DNA of 12,405 bases from NCBI GenBank assembly GCA_021648045.1, contig JAKITM010000067.1, positions 1 to 12,405 on the forward strand, read 5' to 3'. The notes under the pieces were generated by a model, which was given only the letters and a program-made list of their open reading frames with translations, did no database searches and was not told where the DNA came from. Positions 6,947 to 12,405 of this stretch are shown here, in pieces. Each line of letters starts with the position of its first letter. Positions within the stretch are counted from its first letter, which is position 1. The stretch comes from Lysobacterales bacterium. GTDB lineage: Bacteria > Pseudomonadota > Gammaproteobacteria > Xanthomonadales > SZUA-36. The position numbers and the translations under genes were made by a program.

Positions 6947-8065
6947 TTATACACGCCCTTTTAGCTTGCGCTTGCGCTTGAGTTTACTTATAGCCTGCTC
7001 AGGCGTGAGTTTAACTATCTGGGTAAACGCATCTAGCGAATGTGAGCGGAGATTGAGCTTGCCACTGCCATTCTCCCAGTTTGTCACTGTGGCTGGACTA
7101 ACACCAAGCAGCATTGCAAATTGGGATGAATTCAGCTTAAACCGTTTGCGCAGTCTGGCCACTGCTGCCGCTGTTGGGGTAAACCCTTTCTTTATTACAG
7201 TCTTCTTTATTACGGTCTTCTTTTTTGAAATTTTCTTTTTAATAGTCCTCTTTTTGATAGTCTTCTTTTTAGCGACCTTCTTACGACTGAATTTTTTTCG
7301 AGTGTTTACAACGACTTTTTTGCGGGCTAGCTTCTTTTTAAGATTAAGCTTAACCGGCTCATCCATATCTACACCAAAGACGCCGGCAAGATCTGCACCA
7401 ACAAGCCGCCGCCGACCTCCCTTTCCTGGTATAACTGTTTGTAGATCTAGTTCCGTTGAAATCAGCTCTTCATGGTCAACCTTGCGCAATTGAAAAAGTA
7501 GTTCCGGCTGCTGGTCGAGTCTAGTACCAACAGCATATAAGACAGCAGCAATATGTTTGCACATCTCGGCCCAGTCTGGGCAATCACAGGCAAGGTTTAT
7601 TTCCTCAGGCTGCGGGAACAAGCCATTATTCTGGTCAGTTACTATTTTCATAACATTATCAGAAAATTGCCCCTGTAATAGTTCCAACATGGAACCAATC
7701 TGACCGGCACACTGTTTACGAACAGCATTCCATTTGCGCGCAGAAAGGGGGCTGATCTTAATGTTTATTTTATAAAGTTCTGAACCGCTAACAATGGCTT
7801 CAACCTCGCCCCTTGATATCGCCAGATGACAAACCGAACCATTGCGCACATAAGTTCTTCCTCGGGGTAGCCGGTTTTCATAATCACTGAATTTTTCCAG
7901 GTGGTTACACCAGGCCTGGCCCCAGAATGTACTGGCGATCTTGCGCCCTTGAACCTCAACCGGCTCAATTTTTTTTCCTTTCTTTCTAAGCTTGTTTATC
8001 TCCCTGGCGGCCTTTGCACGGCGCTGTGCTACCGGCACATAGGGCGGCCACCTGTCATAACTCAT
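6947..8065 (-). CDS. SWIM zinc-finger protein with histone-H1-like tail and XRE-type HTH
   Basis: A 372-residue protein of three parts. The N-terminal 1-200 is a bacterial SWIM protein: FWGQAWCNHLEKFSDYENRLPRG-type opening (47-69) and a zinc motif CxCx6CxH with C160, C162, C169 and H171. SWIM domains are thought to bind DNA or proteins and are recurrent partners of SNF2 ATPases. Residues 242-293 are strongly basic, built from five-residue units such as KKTVI, KRTIK and KKISK, resembling histone H1 and AlgP-type tails that bind DNA without specificity. Residues 296-352 form an XRE-like helix-turn-helix (RLRKRFKLNSSQFAMLLGVS then PATVTNWENG), followed by another basic end (KLKRKRKLKGRV). The gene follows the SNF2 gene after 35 bases on the same strand, so the two are probably one operon. 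The predicted product is a cytoplasmic DNA-associated partner of the SNF2 protein; its target is unknown. The start is ATG, preceded by a modest AGGTAAAG. Confidence 0.9.
   Translation of the reverse strand: MSYDRWPPYVPVAQRRAKAAREINKLRKKGKKIEPVEVQGRKIASTFWGQAWCNHLEKFSDYENRLPRGRTYVRNGSVCHLAISRGEVEAIVSGSELYKINIKISPLSARKWNAVRKQCAGQIGSMLELLQGQFSDNVMKIVTDQNNGLFPQPEEINLACDCPDWAEMCKHIAAVLYAVGTRLDQQPELLFQLRKVDHEELISTELDLQTVIPGKGGRRRLVGADLAGVFGVDMDEPVKLNLKKKLARKKVVVNTRKKFSRKKVAKKKTIKKRTIKKKISKKKTVIKKTVIKKGFTPTAAAVARLRKRFKLNSSQFAMLLGVSPATVTNWENGSGKLNLRSHSLDAFTQIVKLTPEQAISKLKRKRKLKGRV
7190..7279 (-). repeat. Six imperfect 15-base tandem repeats coding the Lys-rich tail
   Basis: On the plus strand, units start at 7190, 7205, 7220, 7235, 7250 and 7265, each beginning CTTT. 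The first two (CTTTATTACAGTCTT and CTTTATTACGGTCTT) differ at one base; the others are more diverged. Each unit encodes five residues of the basic tail in frame, so gain or loss of a unit would change tail length without a frameshift. Confidence 0.85.
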
Positions 8066-8100
8066 TTTTCTTTACCTGTAAGGTTTATCATGAGGCTTTA

Positions 8101-10788
8101 TTATACCCGCGCTTTTTCAATATCAAGCGATACTAAATCAAGCAGTGCCTTATTATCCATCTCTGTTAGCAGCGTACCAGCACTGCCTTCCAGCAGGTCA
8201 TTCGCCAGCACCTTTTTTTCATTGATCAAAGCATCTATCTTTTCTTCTACCGTACCCTGGCAGATAAATTTGTGTACCAACACATTTTTTTTCTGACCAA
8301 TACGAAAAGCACGATCTGTGGCCTGGTTTTCTACCGCCGGATTCCACCAGCGATCAAAGTGGATAACATGAGATGCTTGAGTTAAATTGAGGCCGACTCC
8401 GCCTGCTTTGAGGGATAGGATAAAAAAAGGCGGCCCTTGTTCATCTTGAAATTGTTCAACCCGTTTTTGCCGTTGTTTAACCGGCGTGCCTCCATGCAGT
8501 ACCAGCCCAGGCCGGCCAAACTGCTGAGCCAGAAAATTTTCCAACGGGGCGGTCATTTTTCGAAACTGGGTGAAAACTAACAACTTCTCTTGCCGCGAGG
8601 CAATCTCTTCACACAGCTCAGCCAGGCGCTGAAATTTTCCGCTCATTTTGGGATCGTACTCATCATCCCCAAGCAGTTGTGAGGGGTGGTTGCAGATCTG
8701 CTTAAAGCGCATCAAGTAGGCAAGCACCAGGCCGCGTCGGTTTATGCCTTCAAGATTCTCAAGCGCTTCAGCCATCTCTGTAACAGCGCGTTGATATAAC
8801 GCCGCCTGGACTCTGCTTAAGCCACAATAAGCGGCGACTTCTGTTTTCTCCGGTAAATCACTGATGATGGTTCTATCTGTTTTAAGGCGCCGCAAGATGT
8901 AGGGCGCTACCAGGTTGCGTAGCGGTGCATATTGATCGGTGTCCCGCGCAGAGAGTTTTTTCACAAAGCCTTTGAATCGTGTAACAGAGCCCAGCAGGCC
9001 GGGATTCAAGAAGTCAAACAGGGACCAGAGGTCTGACAGTCTATTTTCCACCGGCGTACCCGTTAGGGCAATGCGACTTTCAGCCTGAACTGTCTTCACC
9101 ATTTTGCTCTGTCTAGCTTGTGGGTTTTTGATTGCCTGGGCCTCATCCAACACCAACAGCTGCCACTCTGCTTGCTGTAACCACATTTGACGCATAAGCG
9201 TAGCATAAGTGGTTAAGACCAGATCGATACCTTGCATCGTAGTGGGTTCTGCTGCCATAGCATCAATGGTCTTTTTACTGAACTGTGAGCTATGTATAAA
9301 CAAGCAACGCAAGGAGGGCGCGAAGCGTTCAAGTTCAATTTTCCAGTTACCTATCAGCGATGCCGGCAAAACCAGCAGGGAGGGTTTTTTATAGCGCCGT
9401 TTTTTTAGCTCCAGCAATAATGAGATGACCTGCATGGTTTTCCCCAGCCCCATATCATCTGCCAAACAGGCACCTAAACCCAGCTGGGAGAGTAGCCATA
9501 ACCAGTTCGCGCCCACCTGTTGATAAGGTCGCAAGGTGGCTTTAAGTGCACTGCCCGGATGGATAGCCTGTAATTGATCAGGCGCACGTAATGCCTGCAA
9601 CTGTGAGGACAGCCATTTGCCCGGCTGCACAAAAGACCACTCCCGGCTCTCCTCAAAGCCATCATCCTTCAGGTCGACAGGCGCACCCGCCAACAGACGC
9701 ATTCCTTCGGCAAAAGTGAAGCCGCTACCTGCCCTCTCGGCTTTCAGTATTTCCCAGTGAGCCAGAGCTTCTTTCAGCCTCGCCTGATCCACCTCAACCC
9801 ACTCACCTTGCATATAAACAAGGCCGTCACCCGCTGCCATTAATTTTTTCAATTCAGCCTTGTTGAGCGGTTTACTGCCTAGTGCAACATGCAGTTTAAA
9901 ATCCAGTAATGCATCAGCGTTGAAGCTCTTTCCCTTTTTTTCTCCAATGGTGATGCTGGCACGCGCTCTACTGCGTTTCTTCCACCAGTCAGGCAGTCGA
10001 ACCACCACACCGCACTGCTCGTACTGCGGTGCATCTTTAAGAAATAGATAAGCTTCCTCTGCTGTCCAGGCTAGGGGATGATAGATATCACCTGTATCAA
10101 GCAGATCTTTAATTACAGCGCTGGTTTCAGCGGCAAGCTGAACCGGTGAAAGTAGACGAATCAAGGCTTTTTTGTTTCTTGCCCCTGCATATTCCTGCAG
10201 AGCTCGACTGAGCGGTTGGTAACGGATGTTGCCCTGCGCTGATAACTCCGGGGCATAAGTTGCCATGAAGGCAAAAGGATAGTCCGGGTCATTTTTGTTC
10301 TCTGCCAGATGAAAACATACACGACCTACCTGATGCCAACGGGGTGCATGCCTAACAAGTAATGCATCCAAACTGCCGAAGGTCTGTATCTGTTCACAAA
10401 CCCAATTATCCAACACAGACCAGATATCCCGCAGTACCCTAGCAGAAAGATACTCAGCACCCCGCATAGGTGGCACACTGAGCAGTAGAGGTATGGTTTC
10501 AGCATCTGTAAGTGGCTCAATCGGATCAGGCTGTAGCGGATCCACCTGTGTCAGCAGACAGCGTTCACTCAGGTATTTACTCGCAAAACCGTGCCAATAT
10601 TGCAGCGATGGGGAGAAATTTGTGTTGTTTTTTTCAGCTGCCAGCATAAACAGCCCTTCACCCGCACCACGCGCAAACGCCTTGCCAATACCCCTAAACT
10701 GCGCCACATTATTGTTTGCATCATTCGCGCTTGATGAAAAACAGTGCAGATGCCCAGAGGGCAGCAGGCCAAGATCAAAGACATTCAT
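8101..10788 (-). CDS. SNF2-family DEAD/DEAH-type DNA translocase
   Basis: An 895-residue protein of the SWI2/SNF2 ATPase family (superfamily 2), which translocates along double-stranded DNA to displace or remodel bound proteins; probably cytoplasmic. Visible helicase motifs in order: I, DDMGLGKT (Lys about 450); II, LDEAQAIKNP (about 547-556); III, LTGTPVENRLSDLWSLFDFL (from about 574); then in the second lobe LVFTQFR, LKAGGVGLNL (about 790) and FDRWWNPAVENQATDRAFR followed by IGQ (about 807-828), the SNF2 signature. The region around 235-350 (EAYLFLKDAP, VVVRLPDWWKKRSRARAS, GEWVEV) matches the SNF2-associated domain DUF3670 that I recall from bacterial members paired with SWIM proteins. The first 230 residues are not recognised. 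The start is ATG with a very strong ribosome-binding site, GAGGAGGGG, 7 bases upstream. The SWIM gene follows after 35 bases. The substrate and process are unknown; a defence or repair role is inferred from neighbours only. Confidence 0.95.
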   Translation of the reverse strand: MNVFDLGLLPSGHLHCFSSSANDANNNVAQFRGIGKAFARGAGEGLFMLAAEKNNTNFSPSLQYWHGFASKYLSERCLLTQVDPLQPDPIEPLTDAETIPLLLSVPPMRGAEYLSARVLRDIWSVLDNWVCEQIQTFGSLDALLVRHAPRWHQVGRVCFHLAENKNDPDYPFAFMATYAPELSAQGNIRYQPLSRALQEYAGARNKKALIRLLSPVQLAAETSAVIKDLLDTGDIYHPLAWTAEEAYLFLKDAPQYEQCGVVVRLPDWWKKRSRARASITIGEKKGKSFNADALLDFKLHVALGSKPLNKAELKKLMAAGDGLVYMQGEWVEVDQARLKEALAHWEILKAERAGSGFTFAEGMRLLAGAPVDLKDDGFEESREWSFVQPGKWLSSQLQALRAPDQLQAIHPGSALKATLRPYQQVGANWLWLLSQLGLGACLADDMGLGKTMQVISLLLELKKRRYKKPSLLVLPASLIGNWKIELERFAPSLRCLFIHSSQFSKKTIDAMAAEPTTMQGIDLVLTTYATLMRQMWLQQAEWQLLVLDEAQAIKNPQARQSKMVKTVQAESRIALTGTPVENRLSDLWSLFDFLNPGLLGSVTRFKGFVKKLSARDTDQYAPLRNLVAPYILRRLKTDRTIISDLPEKTEVAAYCGLSRVQAALYQRAVTEMAEALENLEGINRRGLVLAYLMRFKQICNHPSQLLGDDEYDPKMSGKFQRLAELCEEIASRQEKLLVFTQFRKMTAPLENFLAQQFGRPGLVLHGGTPVKQRQKRVEQFQDEQGPPFFILSLKAGGVGLNLTQASHVIHFDRWWNPAVENQATDRAFRIGQKKNVLVHKFICQGTVEEKIDALINEKKVLANDLLEGSAGTLLTEMDNKALLDLVSLDIEKARV

Positions 10789-10795
10789 TCCAATA

Positions 10796-10804
10796 CCCCT
10801 CCTC
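10796..10804 (-). promoter_or_regulatory. Strong ribosome-binding site of the SNF2 gene
   Basis: The minus strand reads GAGGAGGGG, 7 bases before the ATG at 10788-10786. It is the strongest match seen in the accessory half and fixes the start. Confidence 0.8.
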
Positions 10805-10861
10805 GGCGTATTTGCTGATTCAATAAAAGCAGGACAAAGGTGGGGTTAAAAGGCCAAGTGT

Positions 10862-10903
10862 ATTATCACCCCAATATTCAGTCCCAGTGAACCATGCATT
10901 ATA
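10862..10903 (-). promoter_or_regulatory. Candidate promoters for the SNF2-SWIM pair
   Basis: Within the 154-base gap after the ygjP-like gene, the minus strand has two sigma-70-like -10 hexamers. The upstream one is a perfect TATAAT (10898-10903) with no good -35 at 16-18 bases. The downstream one is GATAAT (10862-10867) with TTCACT (10886-10891, 4 of 6) 18 bases before it, giving a leader of about 70 bases. Either could let SNF2-SWIM be transcribed separately from hsdR. A 9-base direct repeat AATAACGCT (10910-10918 and 10934-10942) lies just upstream. No clear terminator follows the ygjP-like gene, so read-through is also possible. Confidence 0.4.
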
Positions 10904-10942
10904 AATCAAAATAACGCTGTATTGGTGCGGCTCAATAACGCT

Positions 10943-11665
10943 TTAAATCAGACTCAGCTCAAGCTTATGCTTAACTTTTTCCCAGCTTGGTATTACAGTC
11001 TCAAGCAGTTTGTAGAACCCGGAACAATGGTTATGATATATCAAATGACAGAGTTCATGGGTTACAACATAATCGATACACTCCCTGGGTGTTTTTACTA
11101 AATTGGCATTAAGGGTTAATCTGCCATTGGGCGATAAACTTCCCCAGCGTTTCTGCATCCGCCTTATTGACAGGGTTGGCTTGTCTAGGGAAAACTGCTT
11201 AAATTTAGGCCAACAGCGATCAAAGCTTGCATTAAATTGCAGTGCAGCTTTTTCTGCATACCAGTTTTTCATCAATCTTTCTGTGGCTACAGGGTTTGCC
11301 TGCTCACGACAACTAATCAAAAAATAACCCCGCGTTAATTTGACCCAATCTTGATGAGCTTGAACGCTTTTTAAGCGATAGCGCCTACCCAGGTATAAAT
11401 GCGTTTCACCATTCAGATAATAGCGTTTGGGTGTTCTGGGGCTAAACTGCTTAAAATAGTTTAATTGCTTGATTATCCAGCGTGCTCGCTTACTGATTTT
11501 TTGCTCAATTTTGGAAATACTCGCGCCTGTTGGTGCTTTAACTATTACTGTAGCATCGGCAAGCACAGCAATTTCCAAGCTGCTTCTGGCAGAGTAAATA
11601 AGGCGATATTGAATCGATTTCTGTCCATAAATTATGGATCGTACGCCATCATCCTGGCCCATCAT
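10943..11665 (-). CDS. YgjP/DUF45-family zinc metallopeptidase-like protein
   Basis: A 240-residue protein of the YgjP-like (DUF45) group, relatives of SprT/WLM-type zincins. The HExxH zinc motif is HELCH (203-207), followed by H213 in YHNHCSGFYKLLETVIPSWE, the family's usual C-terminal signature in which the NH(S/C) His is the third metal ligand. Further family marks are ARWIIKQL (61-68), YLGRRYRL (91-98) and RRMQKRWGSLSPNGRLTLN (168-186). No signal peptide, so cytoplasmic. It starts at an ATG that overlaps the hsdR TGA by 4 bases (ATGA), so it is translationally coupled to hsdR; a second ATG follows directly. Genes of this family are often found just after hsdR in type I restriction loci. 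Their role there is unsettled; peptidase activity is inferred from the motif. Confidence 0.92.
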   Translation of the reverse strand: MMGQDDGVRSIIYGQKSIQYRLIYSARSSLEIAVLADATVIVKAPTGASISKIEQKISKRARWIIKQLNYFKQFSPRTPKRYYLNGETHLYLGRRYRLKSVQAHQDWVKLTRGYFLISCREQANPVATERLMKNWYAEKAALQFNASFDRCWPKFKQFSLDKPTLSIRRMQKRWGSLSPNGRLTLNANLVKTPRECIDYVVTHELCHLIYHNHCSGFYKLLETVIPSWEKVKHKLELSLI

Positions 11666-12405
11666 CTGTAACTTCTATGCTTTGCCACCTGCAAAACCTT
11701 TTCGATAATGGCATCCATTTGATCTAGTGAAAGCGCTATACCCTTATTGTTTTTTAACTCATCATATAAGTAGTCATCGATTTCATTGGCGGTTTGTTTT
11801 TGTGCATCTTCATCATCCCAAAACTGAACTTTTTTATGTTTTTCCAAAATCTCATGAATTTTAATTGCAGTATCGGCGGCAACCGACTCAAGTAAGTCTT
11901 GTTCCAGCTCATGTGCTTCAAGAAATGGTTTTAACACACCGTAATAGGCCATGGCATCATCGTGACCGGTGAGTGTATCCGGGATATCTTCGTGAACCTT
12001 ACCCACCACTTTATTTCTTATATCAACCACTTTATTCAGGTAATCCAGGTCAGAGAGCCTCTTTGCTCTGAAATCTTCAATAGCCTGCTGGATAAGTTTT
12101 GAGAATTTTTCATAAAAGGCCGGATCTTCATCCATCTTTTCCGTAATAGCTTTTTTGGTGGCATGGGCAATTGAATCAGCTCTGGATGCGGTTGTTTTTG
12201 GCTTATGATATATACCTTGATCATCTTTAACCTGATTAAACATTTTATCATCAAAAATATTCACCGGCGAGTTAAGCCGGATAACTTCATTAGCCTGTAT
12301 ATGAATATCCAGTAGCTTTTTGATTTTCGGCTCATAATCTCGGTAATCAATCGCCTCTGCATAACGCCGTTTTACAGCAGCTTTAAGTTGCTGGAATCTC
12401 TTCAA
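11662..12405 (-). CDS. hsdR: Type I restriction enzyme, R subunit, C-terminal part (runs off the right edge)
   Basis: The last 247 residues of an HsdR subunit, which in complex with HsdM and HsdS translocates and cuts unmethylated foreign DNA. The frame is open to the window edge (the first codon, TTG, is internal), so the start, nuclease domain and motor motifs lie outside. The visible part matches the helical C-terminal domain of HsdR proteins: RRYAEAIDYRDYEPKIKKLL, then NEVIRLNSPVNIFD, ITEKMDEDPAFYEKFSKLI, and DIPDTLTGHDDAMAYYG, with a C-terminus (IIEKVLQVAKHRSYR) that seems complete. This domain anchors HsdR to the methyltransferase core. Two sampled 60-base lines here are 35 and 43% GC, lower than a sampled line in the SNF2 gene (52%), as often seen in transferred restriction loci. 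hsdM and hsdS are expected upstream, at higher coordinates. Confidence 0.92.
   Translation of the reverse strand: MKRFQQLKAAVKRRYAEAIDYRDYEPKIKKLLDIHIQANEVIRLNSPVNIFDDKMFNQVKDDQGIYHKPKTTASRADSIAHATKKAITEKMDEDPAFYEKFSKLIQQAIEDFRAKRLSDLDYLNKVVDIRNKVVGKVHEDIPDTLTGHDDAMAYYGVLKPFLEAHELEQDLLESVAADTAIKIHEILEKHKKVQFWDDEDAQKQTANEIDDYLYDELKNNKGIALSLDQMDAIIEKVLQVAKHRSYR

Noticed and set aside
6966..7493. 175-codon plus-strand frame with a very hydrophobic, Phe/Leu/Val-rich middle, resembling a membrane protein
   Set aside because: The hydrophobic stretch is the complement of the AAA/AAG-rich lysine tail of the SWIM gene; the SWIM motif and HTH on the minus strand show which strand is coding.
7901..8296. 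131-codon plus-strand frame spanning the gap between the SWIM and SNF2 genes
   Set aside because: Overlaps well-supported genes on the other strand at both ends and has no familiar protein features.
1..12405. CRISPR arrays, tRNA or rRNA genes, insertion sequences, integrase genes
   Set aside because: No regularly spaced repeats, no tRNA-like cloverleaf or rRNA-like sequence, and no transposase or integrase motifs were noticed on either strand by eye.

Overview
The window looks like the chromosome of a gammaproteobacterium of moderate GC content. A pyrG-kdsA-eno operon on the minus strand is a typical gammaproteobacterial arrangement (Pseudomonas-like, with kdsA between pyrG and eno), and KdsA implies a lipopolysaccharide outer membrane. 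ParE is very similar over its whole length to what I recall of the E. coli protein. Genus cannot be decided from the sequence.

Layout. (1) 1-3528, minus strand: pyrG, kdsA and the first three quarters of eno form a tight operon covering CTP synthesis, Kdo synthesis and glycolysis. (2) 3529-3760: a divergent intergenic region with the pyrG promoter. (3) 3761-6638, plus strand: parE (topoisomerase IV subunit B), overlapped by 8 bases by a gene for an exported TPR protein. (4) 6639-6946: no functional gene, but it ends in a decayed second copy of the parE 3' end, exactly 1300 bases after the real one and ending 2 bases before the next convergent gene. (5) 6947-10788, minus strand: a SNF2-family ATPase and a SWIM zinc-finger protein whose C-terminus carries a histone-H1-like lysine-rich tail and an XRE-type helix-turn-helix. 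(6) 10943-12405, minus strand: a YgjP/DUF45 metallopeptidase-like gene translationally coupled to the 3' part of a type I restriction subunit gene, hsdR, which runs off the window.

The left half is core housekeeping. The right half (from the parE remnant onward) looks like an accessory region: DNA translocase/restriction genes, more AT-rich in hsdR-ygjP. SNF2 and SWIM proteins are a recurrent bacterial pair. Here the pair has its own probable promoter and lies beside a type I restriction locus, which makes a genome-defence or DNA-transaction role plausible but unproven. The two most notable observations are the 95-base parE-tail duplication that brackets the TPR gene, and the SWIM/H1-like/XRE fusion next to the SNF2 ATPase.
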